DNA of 64,000 nt from Ruminiclostridium sufflavum DSM 19573 (GCF_003208175.1 NZ_QKMR01000002.1:62001-126000); one strand, 5' to 3'; shown: positions 17,236 through 27,489, numbered from the stretch's first letter. A program made the numbers and translations. The notes: generated from the letters alone by a model not told the origin.

Positions 17236-17273
17236 TAAGCTATAATGAAAAATATTCATTATAGCTTATTTTT
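17236..17273 (+). terminator. terminator of the ClpE-like gene
   Basis: A perfect 14-bp stem TAAGCTATAATGAA / TTCATTATAGCTTA with an AAATA loop, followed by TTTTTA. Confidence 0.85.
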
Positions 17274-17310
17274 ATATGTACGGCAGAAGCTTTGCGGTTT
17301 GCCGCATAAA

Positions 17311-17513
17311 AGTCAATTACTGTCGGTTAAATAAACTATATAATCGTCCGATAGTTTGGGTTTGAGGCTGAAGCCTCCTAAAGTTAAAACAAATTCAAAC
17401 CCAAGCTGTGTTCAAAATTAGCTTAAAAGCTTAATTCGCCTGAAAAGACGATATAAATATCGTCTTGATACAAATATCATCGCGAAGGCTTGAACCGTAA
17501 TTGACTTTAGTCA
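17311..17513. repeat. MITE-like palindromic repeat, full copy, inverted
   Basis: About 203 bp, from AGTCAATTACTGTCGG to CCGTAATTGACTTTAGTCA, a reverse-complement relative of the copy at 14574-14773 (shared GGTTTGAGGCTGAAGCCTCC, ATCATCGCGAAGGCTTGAAC). The two copies flank the ClpE-like gene as inverted repeats. Confidence 0.85.
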
Positions 17514-17675
17514 AAATTTGTTTGTTGTAGATTATACAAAAAATAGCTATAATAGAAATAGTAGTAATTCAACTCTAGGTAATTCTGCGGTAATATATTG
17601 TCTGCGATAATATATTAATTATACAGTTCTCATAGGCAAACTGAAAAATTAAGTATTATTGATTGGAGTTAAATA

Positions 17676-18983
17676 ATGAGATGTTCAAAAAAATTATTAA
17701 CTATAGTTTCTATTACATTACTGAATATAATGCTTGCTTCGTGTTCAGGCATAAATTCACAGAACCCGGAGCTTGTTAAAAAGAACGATACACCTATTAA
17801 AGCTGAAACAATAAATTTAATGACCAGCTGGGGTGGTGTGGATAGTAAAGCCGGAATACTGAAGGAAATTATAGCAAAGTTTGAAGACGAAAATCCAAAT
17901 ATAAAAATAGTAAACCAATCTATATTCGGCGATGATTATTTACCGACTCTTAAGACAAAATTTGCTTCGGGAAGCGGACCGGATGTTTTTGGCTTATGGC
18001 CTGGTTCTGATATCAAGTACCTTATTAAAGCAGGTAAAATAGCAGATATTACTGACACACTCAAACAAGACAGGACATGGATGGATAGCTTTAAGCAGTC
18101 AAGCTTCAGTTCGACAACTTATAACAACCGTATTTATGGAATCCCTTTCGAAGTGGCATTTGAAGGACTTTTTATAAATAAGGATTTGTTTGATAAGTAT
18201 GGAGTAAAGGAACCTGTAAATTATAAAGAACTGAAAGAGGCTGTTATCGTATTCAGGAAAAACGGAATTATCCCTATAGCATATAATTCCACTGCTGAGG
18301 GCTCATATATATATCAAAATATAATCGCAAGTCTGGGAGGCTCTAAAGGAGTTGAAGAGTACTTAGTTGACGGAAGAATAAACAGTTACTATATTGCTGC
18401 AATGAAATATATGAAGGAATTAAATGATATGGGTGCATTTTCTGAAGATTCCATTATGATATACAGTGACGAGAGAAACAATCTGTTTTTTTCGAAGCAG
18501 GCAGCAATGATAGTTCAAGGCTCTTGGTTCATACCTTATTTTGATAAGGATGATACCAGCGTTAAGATGATTCCTTTTCCTTCAATGACGGAAGAGGAGC
18601 CCAAGATGCCGACCGGATTGGGCGGAGGTACCTTTTATATAAGCAAGTCCGCTTGGGATTCATTAAATAAGAAAGATACCTCTATTGCTTTTTTGAAATA
18701 CTTAACTTCTAAAGAAACAGCCGTATATTTTTATGAAAAGACTGGGTTGATTACTAATTTAAATATGGAAATGGATTTGCAAAAAGCTTATAGTTCGTTA
18801 GCTGAGCAAAGTGCAGGCGTTTTTAAGAGGATTCCCGATAAAAACAAGACGCCTATTCCGGATCTTATAATTGAACGGGCTGCATGGGAGGATGTAGTTA
18901 TCAAAAATTTCCCTAAGTTTTTATTGGGAAATACCTCCGCTGAGGAAATATGGGATCAAGCTGTACAAAAGATAAATGATTAA
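17676..18983 (+). CDS. cuaD: CuaD-like cellodextrin-sensing solute-binding lipoprotein
   Basis: A 435-residue extracellular solute-binding protein (MsmE/UgpB type) with a lipoprotein signal; the lipobox LASC puts the lipidated cysteine at C23. It lies 18 bp before a sensor kinase and not beside permeases, matching CuaD of Ruminiclostridium cellulolyticum, reported as a binding protein that joins a two-component system to sense cellobiose and cellodextrins. Its job is therefore probably signalling rather than uptake. Domain order is the usual two-lobe fold (PDVFGLWPGSD, TGLGGGTFYISK). The assignment rests on gene order and protein type, not on alignment. Confidence 0.85.
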   Translation: MRCSKKLLTIVSITLLNIMLASCSGINSQNPELVKKNDTPIKAETINLMTSWGGVDSKAGILKEIIAKFEDENPNIKIVNQSIFGDDYLPTLKTKFASGSGPDVFGLWPGSDIKYLIKAGKIADITDTLKQDRTWMDSFKQSSFSSTTYNNRIYGIPFEVAFEGLFINKDLFDKYGVKEPVNYKELKEAVIVFRKNGIIPIAYNSTAEGSYIYQNIIASLGGSKGVEEYLVDGRINSYYIAAMKYMKELNDMGAFSEDSIMIYSDERNNLFFSKQAAMIVQGSWFIPYFDKDDTSVKMIPFPSMTEEEPKMPTGLGGGTFYISKSAWDSLNKKDTSIAFLKYLTSKETAVYFYEKTGLITNLNMEMDLQKAYSSLAEQSAGVFKRIPDKNKTPIPDLIIERAAWEDVVIKNFPKFLLGNTSAEEIWDQAVQKIND

Positions 18984-19001
18984 TAAATATCTGAGGTAAA
19001 T

Positions 19002-20846
19002 ATGATAAATAAGGTTACATCCGGACTGACATGGAAAATATTAAGCGTTATTCGTTTTTATAGGAATATTTCTATAAAGAAAAAGATGTTTTTGATTCTA
19101 TATATACAAATTCTTATACCACTTATTTTTATTGGATATTTTAGCTTTAAAACCTCTGAAAATTTAATAGTTGAAAAATCAAAGTCCTATTCAAATGAAT
19201 TGCTGAGTCTTGTGGAGCTCAGACTTCAAGATACAATAAATAATCTGAATATAATATCTCAGGACTTAAGCAATGATGAGGGAATATATTCAGCATTACT
19301 TAATTATGACGGTAACGGCATAAATAAGCTGCAGGATTATGAAGTCAGAAGTCACATAATTAATGCATTTCAGCAGATAATTCCAACAAGAACCGAAGTG
19401 TCTGCCATGTGTATTGTCACAAATACAGTAAGAGTTATCGAATATGACAGGAGCAGTTTGGAATCGGATATAAAATCTGTAGTTCTGCAAAATTATACTG
19501 AGATACAGCAGCTGGCCAGAAAGGCAGGAGGCAGTACGGTTTGGTTTTTTGATGCTGATGAAAATGCATATCTGGTAAAAATGATTTATAATAAGGACAA
19601 CTACAAAGAGATGGGACTATCAGTTGCTCAAATTGACAAAGCATGTTTTGAAGCTGCTCTTGGAGGACCGGAGTCTGAGCTTATGATGAACCTGACAATT
19701 ATTTCGCCTGAGGGCACTATTATATACTGCAGGAATTATGATTCCTTTAACAAGTATGCCGAAGCAATACAAGAAACACCCAATGGTATTAATGGCAAGG
19801 ACAAGATATTTATTGCTTCAAGAACCTTAAATGATTTAAGATGGAGAATAGCCACATACATACCGTTAAAGCAGCTGTATGTGGATGTTGAAGGTCTTAG
19901 AACCAGTATGATACTGATATGCCTTGTAGCTATTTTGCTGCTTTCAATTGTCAGCTTTTTTGTATCATTTGATATGATTAAGCCTATAAACCAATTGGTT
20001 AATGCTATGAAGGGAATGAACATAGACAAGATTTCCAGCAGCTATATTGAAATTGACAGAAATGATGAGCTTGGCTTTTTGCAAAAAACCTTTAACACTA
20101 TGACAAAGGAAATGGACCATCTGGTTAATTGGATATACAGAGAGCAGCTAACCCGAAAAGAGGCTGAAATAAAAGCATTGCAGTCTCAGATAAATCCTCA
20201 TTTTCTGTTTAATACACTGGAGTCTATCAACTGGATGGCTCAATTGAACAATGTACCGGAAATAAGTGATACGGTCTCCGATCTGTCAACTTTGTTAGAC
20301 ATAAGTATAGGACGTGATGACAGGCTCATTACAATTGAAGAAGAATTTATATATATAGACAAATATATTTCATTGCTAAAAAGGAGATTTGAAGATAAAA
20401 TTACCCTTATTAAAGAGGTTGATCCACAGGTTCTGTATGTTAAAATCCCGAGGCTGCTTATTCAACCGCTGATTGAAAACGCTGTTTATCATGGAGTGGA
20501 GAACAACAGAGGAAAAGGAATTATAACACTTGTTGCAAATATAAAGGATGGTTTGATAACAATTGAGGTAATTGATAATGGCACAGGAATTTCATCTGAG
20601 GAATTGGCAAAGCTTAATAATGAAATGAACTTGGATAACAATACTTACTTTAAATCCCTCAGCAGCAAAAAAAACAAGAGCATTGGAATTGAGAATGTCA
20701 ATAGAAGGATAAAGCTTTTTTATGGAGAAAATTACGGACTAAAGATAGAGAGTAAAGTATACATCTACACAAAGGTGTCTGTAACTTTGCCTGTTCAGAT
20801 TCACAATACCAAGGAGGGCTATTATGTACAAGGTTCTAATAATTGA
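19002..20846 (+). CDS. cuaS: CuaS-like sensor histidine kinase (YesM family)
   Basis: A 614-residue membrane kinase. A transmembrane helix near 28-47 and another near 303-325 bracket a ~250-residue extracellular sensing domain; a HAMP linker follows; then the His_kinase domain with LQSQINPHFLFNTLESINW (phospho-acceptor H400) and an ATPase domain with LIQPLIENAVYHG (N box) and DNGTGIS (G1). This is the YesM/LytS-like class. Its gene overlaps the regulator gene by 23 bp. It should read the ligand state of the neighbouring binding protein and phosphorylate the regulator. Confidence 0.9.
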   Translation: MINKVTSGLTWKILSVIRFYRNISIKKKMFLILYIQILIPLIFIGYFSFKTSENLIVEKSKSYSNELLSLVELRLQDTINNLNIISQDLSNDEGIYSALLNYDGNGINKLQDYEVRSHIINAFQQIIPTRTEVSAMCIVTNTVRVIEYDRSSLESDIKSVVLQNYTEIQQLARKAGGSTVWFFDADENAYLVKMIYNKDNYKEMGLSVAQIDKACFEAALGGPESELMMNLTIISPEGTIIYCRNYDSFNKYAEAIQETPNGINGKDKIFIASRTLNDLRWRIATYIPLKQLYVDVEGLRTSMILICLVAILLLSIVSFFVSFDMIKPINQLVNAMKGMNIDKISSSYIEIDRNDELGFLQKTFNTMTKEMDHLVNWIYREQLTRKEAEIKALQSQINPHFLFNTLESINWMAQLNNVPEISDTVSDLSTLLDISIGRDDRLITIEEEFIYIDKYISLLKRRFEDKITLIKEVDPQVLYVKIPRLLIQPLIENAVYHGVENNRGKGIITLVANIKDGLITIEVIDNGTGISSEELAKLNNEMNLDNNTYFKSLSSKKNKSIGIENVNRRIKLFYGENYGLKIESKVYIYTKVSVTLPVQIHNTKEGYYVQGSNN

Positions 20847-22446
20847 CGATGAATCAATTATGAGAAAGGGAATAAAAAATATAATTAACTGGAAGCATCT
20901 TGATTGCGAGGTGTGCGCTGATGCCTGCGACGGCATTGAGGGCTTGGAGCTCATAAAGCAGCATCGTCCTGATATTATTATTACTGATATTCGTATGCCC
21001 GGTTTAGACGGAATAAGTATGATTAAGCAGGTAAAAATAGTAGTACCTAACGCAAAAATAATAATTTTAACAGGCTTCAGGGATTTTGATTATGTACATG
21101 AAGCAATAAAGTGCGGGGCTTTCGATTTTTTATTAAAGCCTACAAAGATAGAGGAGCTTACAAATGTTTTATCCAAAGCGGTAAAAGAGTTTAACGAACA
21201 GAAGCTTAAGCATTTGGAAGTAGACAAGTTCAAACGGTTGTATGAACAAAGCATACCGGTGCTGAGAGAAAAGTTATTATATGATATTATTTATGGCATT
21301 AATACCAATGAAGATGAAATCGAAGAAAAAATGAAGCTTTTTGACTTGAAAATAAATAATTTTGTTCTTGTAATTATGGAGAATGACTTTGAGGAAAAGC
21401 CGGAAGGCTCCCAATACGACAAACATTTGTGCCAATTTGGTATAGTAAACTCCTTCGAAGAGATATTTGCAGAAAAATATGAGGTAATAAGCATTATGCT
21501 CAACACAAGCCGAGTTGGCTTTATTATCCAGCAGCCCAATAAGTCTCCCATAGATATTGCCGAGGTGAGTGAAAAATGCGGATACCTTCAGGAAGTTATA
21601 AACAATGGATTCGGGTTTACAGTTACTATTGCTGTAAGCTCAAATGGTACTTCTGCAATGGAGCTGACGGATAAGCTGAGAGAATGCTTGGGTTCCCTTG
21701 AATATAAAAGCTATATCGGAAATAACTCAATTATACAGTACAGTGATTTGAATTCTTTTTTCAGATATGATGATTATTCTGCACTGGAAAAATACCAAAA
21801 GCAATTGCTTGAAAGTATCAAATCGGGAAATAATGAATTAGTCAAGGTCATTACACAAAACATATCTAAGTATGTTAATACAAACAATATAAATCTAAGC
21901 TATCTGAAAAACTATTACTACAGTACCTTGTCCTCAATAAATAATATCAGGATTTCTGTTCTTGCCATTGATGCGGATAAAAAACACGAAGAGGGCAGAG
22001 ACATAGCAAGCCTGTTAAAGCTGATAGACAAATGTGACAGTGTGGATGAGCTGAATTCACTATTGGAAGAAGTATCAATGAGAATCTCATCAAGAGTTAA
22101 TAGCTTTAATAATAAGAGCTTGAAGCTTATACTCAGAAAAGCTATTGATTATATTCATGAGCATTATAATGAGCAGGTTACACTTAATGAAGTTGCGGAA
22201 AATATTTATGTCAGTACATTTTACATCAGCCGGATGTTTAAAAAAGAACTGGGGATAAGCTTTGTTGATTATCTTAACGATGTCCGCATTGAAAAGGCAA
22301 AGGAGTTATTAAAGGATGTTAAATACAAGACATATGAAGTAGCCGAAATGGTTGGTATACCTGATCCTCATTACTTTTCAAAAATATTTAAAAAATATTC
22401 CGGGATGACACCATCGGAGTACAAGGAGACTTTATTTATTAGCTGA
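20824..22446 (+). CDS. cuaR: CuaR-like response regulator, AraC output
   Basis: A 540-residue YesN-type regulator: receiver domain at 1-120 with the phospho-acceptor aspartate D55 in IIITDIRMPG and the switch lysine in LLKPTK; a long middle region; and a C-terminal AraC double helix-turn-helix (NEVAENIYVSTFYISRMFKK ... SKIFKKYSGMTPSEY). In Ruminiclostridium cellulolyticum CuaR binds upstream of the transporter operon, and the 250-bp gap after this gene is the natural target here. It begins inside the kinase gene, so the pair is translationally coupled. Confidence 0.9.
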   Translation: MYKVLIIDDESIMRKGIKNIINWKHLDCEVCADACDGIEGLELIKQHRPDIIITDIRMPGLDGISMIKQVKIVVPNAKIIILTGFRDFDYVHEAIKCGAFDFLLKPTKIEELTNVLSKAVKEFNEQKLKHLEVDKFKRLYEQSIPVLREKLLYDIIYGINTNEDEIEEKMKLFDLKINNFVLVIMENDFEEKPEGSQYDKHLCQFGIVNSFEEIFAEKYEVISIMLNTSRVGFIIQQPNKSPIDIAEVSEKCGYLQEVINNGFGFTVTIAVSSNGTSAMELTDKLRECLGSLEYKSYIGNNSIIQYSDLNSFFRYDDYSALEKYQKQLLESIKSGNNELVKVITQNISKYVNTNNINLSYLKNYYYSTLSSINNIRISVLAIDADKKHEEGRDIASLLKLIDKCDSVDELNSLLEEVSMRISSRVNSFNNKSLKLILRKAIDYIHEHYNEQVTLNEVAENIYVSTFYISRMFKKELGISFVDYLNDVRIEKAKELLKDVKYKTYEVAEMVGIPDPHYFSKIFKKYSGMTPSEYKETLFIS

Positions 22447-22696
22447 AAAAGAAATTATCAATATTTTGAAAATAAATTGTGAACTAAATGTAAGGCTGGT
22501 GTAATATTTTGTTGTTCAATATTGTTCGGAGTTGTTGACAAGATATTGCACATTAAAGCAAGTTGGTCTATTTTGCGATTGGCTTCAATTTATTAATATA
22601 TATATATAGCAAAGCGGGCATAGTCGTAATATTCTTTGTGAACGCCTGTTTTTGATATATCACATATTACATATAATGAAGGGTGGCATAGTAGCT

Positions 22697-23686
22697 ATGG
22701 GAGTAACTCGAACTGAAGTAAAAGAAGCAGCTGTTCCCTTAAAAGCCAAGAAAAAGACCGGCTTTTTGAGAGATATAGTAAAAAACAAGGTGCTTTATGT
22801 TATGATGCTCCCTCTGTTGGTTGTTTTGTTTTTTAATAACTATTTACCGATGGCGGGCGTGTTAATTGCATTCAAGAATTACCAATATCACGGAAACAAT
22901 TTCTTTGAGAACTTTTTTTTAAGTGATTGGGTTGGCTTCAGGAACTTTGAATTTTTCACGGCAACACCGGATGCTTTTACTATTACAAGAAACACTTTAG
23001 GGTATAATTTTATATTTATATTTCTTGGCTTGGTAGTATCAGTATTTTTTGCAATTCTTTTAAATGAGATTAAGAACAAATTCTTATCTAAGTTTTATCA
23101 GGCAAGCATGTTGTTACCATATTTCATGTCTTGGATAGTAGTCAGCTACATAGTATTTGCACTATTTGGCGAGGAAAAAGGTTTTGTCAACAAGTCACTG
23201 CTTCCGGCTCTTGGCATGCAGGAGGTAAGCTGGTATGCAGATCCTATGAAGTGGCCGTTCATATTAACATTCGTTAATATATGGAAGTTAACCGGATATA
23301 ACACGGTTATATATATAGCTGCTATAGCCGGCATTGATCAGGAATTTTATGAGGCCGCAATTGTTGACGGCGCATCAAAATGGCAGCAAATCAGAAGTAT
23401 TACAATTCCGTTGCTTAAGACATTAATGATAATACTTACTCTTTTAGCGGTAGGTAAAGTATTTTATTCAGATTTTGGATTGTTCTTCCAGGTACCAAGG
23501 AATACAGGTGCGTTATATGATACAACACAGACTATTGACACATACGTGTACAATGCGTTGCGTAATTTGAATGATGTCGGAATGGCATCAGCGTCAGGTT
23601 TATATCAGTCTGTATGCGGATTTGTTCTGGTAATGATTTCTAACCTTATTGTTAGAAAAATTGATCCGGAACAGGCATTATTCTAA
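22697..23686 (+). CDS. cellodextrin ABC transporter permease (LplB type)
   Basis: A 329-residue inner-membrane permease of the carbohydrate uptake-1 family, with six helices and the EAA loop seen as EFYEAAIVDGASKWQQIRSI. It is one of the two integral membrane proteins of the CuaABC transporter, which imports cellodextrins. Start ATG 22697 is preferred: GAAGGGTGG lies upstream at suitable spacing, while the ATGs at 22652 and 22676 lack one. The 250-bp upstream gap has TTGACA at 22535 but no clear -10, consistent with need for an activator. Order of cuaB and cuaC names relative to the published locus is uncertain. Confidence 0.9.
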   Translation: MGVTRTEVKEAAVPLKAKKKTGFLRDIVKNKVLYVMMLPLLVVLFFNNYLPMAGVLIAFKNYQYHGNNFFENFFLSDWVGFRNFEFFTATPDAFTITRNTLGYNFIFIFLGLVVSVFFAILLNEIKNKFLSKFYQASMLLPYFMSWIVVSYIVFALFGEEKGFVNKSLLPALGMQEVSWYADPMKWPFILTFVNIWKLTGYNTVIYIAAIAGIDQEFYEAAIVDGASKWQQIRSITIPLLKTLMIILTLLAVGKVFYSDFGLFFQVPRNTGALYDTTQTIDTYVYNALRNLNDVGMASASGLYQSVCGFVLVMISNLIVRKIDPEQALF

Positions 23687-23700
23687 GGGGGGGAAGAGAC

Positions 23701-24627
23701 ATGAAGCATAAAGATGATGTACAAATAACTACGGTAAATAAATTAAATGATATTAAGCCTTTTTGGAATGGAGCTTTTAATTTAATTTTTATAATATATG
23801 CACTATGCTGTATTGTGCCGCTTGTTTTGATAATAGGCATATCCTTTACGGATGAAAAGACTATTACAGTACATGGTTACAATTTTATTCCGAAGGTTTT
23901 CAGCTTAGAAGCTTATAAATGGGTTGTAAAAACCGGTGAGGCAATATTCAGAGCCTATGGGATTTCTATTTTTGTAACAATAGTCGGAACATTGGTCAGT
24001 CTTGCAATAATTGCCATGTTCTCATATGTAATATCGAGAAAAGATTTCAAGCACAGAAATAAGTTCGCTTTTATAGTGTTTTTTACAATGATATTTAACG
24101 GCGGTTTGGTTCCATGGTATATGGTATATGTAAATATACTTCATATGAACAATACAATATTTGCATTGATTGTTCCCAGCCTTGCCAATGCATGGTATGT
24201 AATGATAATGAGAACTTTCTATCAGACAAATGTTCCGGATTCACTCATTGAATCAGCAAAGATTGACGGTGCAGGAGAGTTCAGAATTTTTATACAGATA
24301 GTTTTACCTCTGGCAAAAGCAGGACTTGCAACAGTTGGATTGTTTCAATGTCTGCAATACTGGAATGACTGGTATTTACCGCTTATGTTCGTTGACGATG
24401 CAAACTTATTTAACTTGCAGTACTTGTTATATAAGACTCTCGCCGCTATTCAGTACTTGTCACAGGCAGCAAACCTGCCGCAGGGCTCACAGGCACTTGC
24501 AAATCTGCCGTCAGAGACAGCCCGTATGGCAATGTGTACTCTGGCAATAGGTCCTATTATAATAGCGTATCCGTTCTTCCAGAAGTATTTTGTAAAAGGT
24601 TTGACTGTTGGTGCTGTTAAAGGCTAA
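23701..24627 (+). CDS. cellodextrin ABC transporter permease (YtcP type)
   Basis: A 308-residue permease, second membrane subunit of the cellodextrin importer. Six helices and an EAA loop DSLIESAKIDGAGEFRIFIQ near residue 185 mark the family. It starts 14 bp after the first permease with the ribosome site GGGGGGAAGA. As in other CUT1 systems no ATPase gene is in the cluster; a shared MsmK-type ATPase elsewhere is expected. Confidence 0.9.
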   Translation: MKHKDDVQITTVNKLNDIKPFWNGAFNLIFIIYALCCIVPLVLIIGISFTDEKTITVHGYNFIPKVFSLEAYKWVVKTGEAIFRAYGISIFVTIVGTLVSLAIIAMFSYVISRKDFKHRNKFAFIVFFTMIFNGGLVPWYMVYVNILHMNNTIFALIVPSLANAWYVMIMRTFYQTNVPDSLIESAKIDGAGEFRIFIQIVLPLAKAGLATVGLFQCLQYWNDWYLPLMFVDDANLFNLQYLLYKTLAAIQYLSQAANLPQGSQALANLPSETARMAMCTLAIGPIIIAYPFFQKYFVKGLTVGAVKG

Positions 24628-24684
24628 TACCATACATTAAGTATGGATAGCAATAAATATATTTATAATTTAAGGAGGTTCACA

Positions 24685-26220
24685 ATGCAAAAGGCAAAGA
24701 GACTAATAGGTTTAGCTTTGGTTACTTGTATGGCTATCTCGATGATAGCTGGATGTGGAAAGACAGAAGAGGCTTCTCCATCAACAGCAACTAACTCAGC
24801 TGTTGACACATCTGCATCAACTGGAACAGAAACACTTGATCCAGTAGAATTACAATGGTACGTTGTAGGTAATGGTCAGCCTAATGACATGGACAAAGTT
24901 TTAGCAGAAGTTAATAAGTATTTGCAGCCCAAAATTAACGCTACTCTAAAGCTTAACATCTTTACTTGGGGTGACGATTTCGAAAACAAGATGAGTGCTA
25001 AAATTCAGTCAGGTGAAAAGTTTGATATCACATTCACTTCAAACTGGGCTTGTAACTATCAGCAGAATGCACCTAAAGGCGCATTTGTAGATCTTACTCC
25101 GCTTATGGACAAATATGCTCCAAAGACAAAGGAATTACTCGGAGAAAAAGTTATAAAGGGTGCTTCAATCAACGGTAAATTGTACGCTATTCCTACTAAC
25201 AAGGAAATGGCTCACAACTGGGGCTTCTTGATTAACAAGGATATGGCAGATAAATACGGAATCGACTTGTCAACAATAAAGAAATTCGAAGATTTAGAGC
25301 CAGCACTTAAGATTATCAAAGAAAAAGAAGGAGCAAACGGAGTTGAAGCATTCCAGACTCTTACTGGAGAATCAGCTTACAGAGTTCTTGACTTTGAAAA
25401 GTTAGTTGATGATAACGTTCCAGGCGCTATATATGGCGACGGAAGAGATACAAAGGTTGTTAATGACTTTGCTACTGCTGAAGCTATGTCATTGTTCCAG
25501 ACACTTAACAAATGGTACAAAGCCGGATATATCAGAAAAGATGCTGATACTATCACAGACTATGCACCAGCTAGAAAAGCAGGTAAGGTATTTGCAACTA
25601 CAGCTTCCTTGAAGCCTGGTAAGGATGCAGAACAGTCAATTTCTGACGGAGTTAACTGGACACAGATTGATATAACTCCTCCAAGAGCAACTACTCGTGA
25701 AATGACTGGTTCAATGCAGGCTATTTCAAAGACTTCACCAAATCCAGAAAGAGCTCTTATGTTCCTTGAATTAATGAACAATGATGCTTTCCTCTGTAAC
25801 TTAGTTAACTATGGTATCGAAGGAACTCACTATACAAAGGTTAACGATACTACAATCGAACAGACTCAAGCTGGTAAGGATAACTACAATAACAGCTTGC
25901 AGTGGTTGTTTGCTAACCAGTTCAACACTTACTTATTTACAACTGAAGACCCACAGAAGTGGACTAAGTTTAAAGAGTACAATGCTAGTTCTGTAGCATC
26001 ACCAATACTTGGCTTCACATTCAATACTGAAAATGTTAAGACTCAGATTGCTGCATTAACAGCTGTTAAGAAGCAGTTCATGCCTGGTCTTGAAACTGGT
26101 AAGGTTGATCCTGCAACAGTTGTTCCTAAGTTTACTGCTAAATTGGAAGCAGCTGGTTTGAAAGCAGCTATTGATGAAATGCAGAAGCAGGTTGATGAAT
26201 TTGTTGCAGCAAACAAGTAA
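24685..26220 (+). CDS. cuaA: CuaA-like cellodextrin-binding lipoprotein
   Basis: A 511-residue solute-binding lipoprotein with lipobox MIAGC, lipidated cysteine C24, followed by a Ser/Thr-rich linker. It is encoded right after the two permeases, so it is the uptake receptor of the importer. Start ATG 24685 has the ribosome site AAGGAGG; the in-frame ATG at 24643 does not. Codon use is visibly different from neighbours (many GCT, ACT, AAG), suggesting very high expression rather than transfer. A strong terminator follows, so the operon may end here. Confidence 0.9.
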   Translation: MQKAKRLIGLALVTCMAISMIAGCGKTEEASPSTATNSAVDTSASTGTETLDPVELQWYVVGNGQPNDMDKVLAEVNKYLQPKINATLKLNIFTWGDDFENKMSAKIQSGEKFDITFTSNWACNYQQNAPKGAFVDLTPLMDKYAPKTKELLGEKVIKGASINGKLYAIPTNKEMAHNWGFLINKDMADKYGIDLSTIKKFEDLEPALKIIKEKEGANGVEAFQTLTGESAYRVLDFEKLVDDNVPGAIYGDGRDTKVVNDFATAEAMSLFQTLNKWYKAGYIRKDADTITDYAPARKAGKVFATTASLKPGKDAEQSISDGVNWTQIDITPPRATTREMTGSMQAISKTSPNPERALMFLELMNNDAFLCNLVNYGIEGTHYTKVNDTTIEQTQAGKDNYNNSLQWLFANQFNTYLFTTEDPQKWTKFKEYNASSVASPILGFTFNTENVKTQIAALTAVKKQFMPGLETGKVDPATVVPKFTAKLEAAGLKAAIDEMQKQVDEFVAANK

Positions 26221-26283
26221 GATTTAATTAAAAATGAACAGCTTTTTATCCGGTCGACATTTTGACAGATAGCAGCTGAACAA

Positions 26284-26326
26284 AAAAATGGGGCTAGCCG
26301 CTAAGAATAGCGTTAGCCCCATTTTA
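26284..26326 (+). terminator. strong terminator after cuaA
   Basis: AAAATGGGGCTAGCCGCTA and TAGCGTTAGCCCCATTTT pair over ~18 bp with one mismatch and end in TTTTAAAT. It separates the transporter genes from the LacI regulator and phosphorylase gene. Confidence 0.9.
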
Positions 26327-26388
26327 AATAAATATAACTAATGGTATAATTATGTTAATGTTTATAGAGGATAAAAGGTTTTATTAAT

Positions 26389-27435
26389 ATGAAAAGTGAA
26401 GAGATTGCAAAAATTGCAGGAGTGTCAAGAAGCACTGTTTCCAGAGTAATAAATAACTATACGAATGTACCGGATGAGACAAAGAAAAAGGTTCTTGAGG
26501 TAATAGAAAAGTATAATTATCAGCCTAATACATGTGCAAGGGTTCTTGCCGGTAAAAAGAGTGATACCATCGGGTTATTTGTTGTGAGTATTGCAGATGC
26601 AGAAAATCCAAACAGGCTTTATAAAAATGATTATTTTAATCAATTCACAAATGCAATTGTGGATTGTGCCAATTCAAGAGGCTATTATGTCTTAATTAAT
26701 ATTATCTACTGTGAAAGTGATTATAGTCGGGTTAATGAGATATTTTTACAAAAAAGAATAGACGGCGGAATAGTTCTGGGAACAGAAAAGGAAGCAGAGA
26801 CATTAATCAAAATTTCAAAAAAGGGCTGTCCTATAGCATTAATAGATTATGACGCCGAAGAAATACGCAAGAATAAAGCTGAAAATGAGAATTTAATATT
26901 GGTAGGCTCAAGAGATTATGAGGGAGCTGCTGCGGCTGTTGAATATCTGATTGAATTGGGGCATACGGATATTGGTCTGTTAGCAGGCAGAATGACTACA
27001 TATTCAGGCAGACAGAGGTATAAAGCTTTTTTTGATACAATGAAAAAGCATAATTTAGAAATTAATGATCAGTTTGTACTTCATGGTGACTTTATCAAAT
27101 CTAAAACCTCCAATGAGGTACATGCACTAATAAGCAAGGGGAGATTGCCATCCGCTATATTTTCATCAAATGATGATATGGCTATAACGGCAATAGAATT
27201 ATTTAAAGAAAACAACATCAGGGTTCCAGAAGATATATCGATAATAGGTTTCGACAATATTACACTTGCATCCTTGGTAAAGCCTTCACTTACAACAGTG
27301 GAAACGCCTATATTCGATATTGCCGAAAAAACGGTTAAGGAACTGATTTCAAATATACAAAAGACCGGAAAGGGTTTTAAAAGCTATAGTTATAATACAA
27401 AAATGGTTATTAGAGAGACATGTGCAAAGAAGTAA
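26389..27435 (+). CDS. LacI-family transcriptional regulator
   Basis: A 348-residue LacI/GalR regulator. The N-terminal helix-turn-helix IAKIAGVSRSTVSRVINNY at 5-23 and hinge helix (ARVLAGKKSD) precede a periplasmic-binding-protein-like sensor domain (SIIGFDNITLASLVKPSLTT near 285-305). It lies between the strong terminator after cuaA and the phosphorylase gene, 54 bp upstream of the latter, and probably controls itself and cbpA in response to a cellobiose-derived signal. I do not recall a LacI gene in the described seven-gene cua-cbpA cluster, so this may be a local addition. Confidence 0.9.
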   Translation: MKSEEIAKIAGVSRSTVSRVINNYTNVPDETKKKVLEVIEKYNYQPNTCARVLAGKKSDTIGLFVVSIADAENPNRLYKNDYFNQFTNAIVDCANSRGYYVLINIIYCESDYSRVNEIFLQKRIDGGIVLGTEKEAETLIKISKKGCPIALIDYDAEEIRKNKAENENLILVGSRDYEGAAAAVEYLIELGHTDIGLLAGRMTTYSGRQRYKAFFDTMKKHNLEINDQFVLHGDFIKSKTSNEVHALISKGRLPSAIFSSNDDMAITAIELFKENNIRVPEDISIIGFDNITLASLVKPSLTTVETPIFDIAEKTVKELISNIQKTGKGFKSYSYNTKMVIRETCAKK

Positions 27436-27489
27436 ATTCTTTGTTGACATTATAAATTATTAAATAAATATTAAAGAGGAGCTAAAAAC

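Noticed and set aside
27444-27474. TTGACA before cbpA as a separate promoter
   Set aside because: The only -10 candidates overlap the ribosome site or have wrong spacing, so cbpA is more likely read from the lacI promoter.
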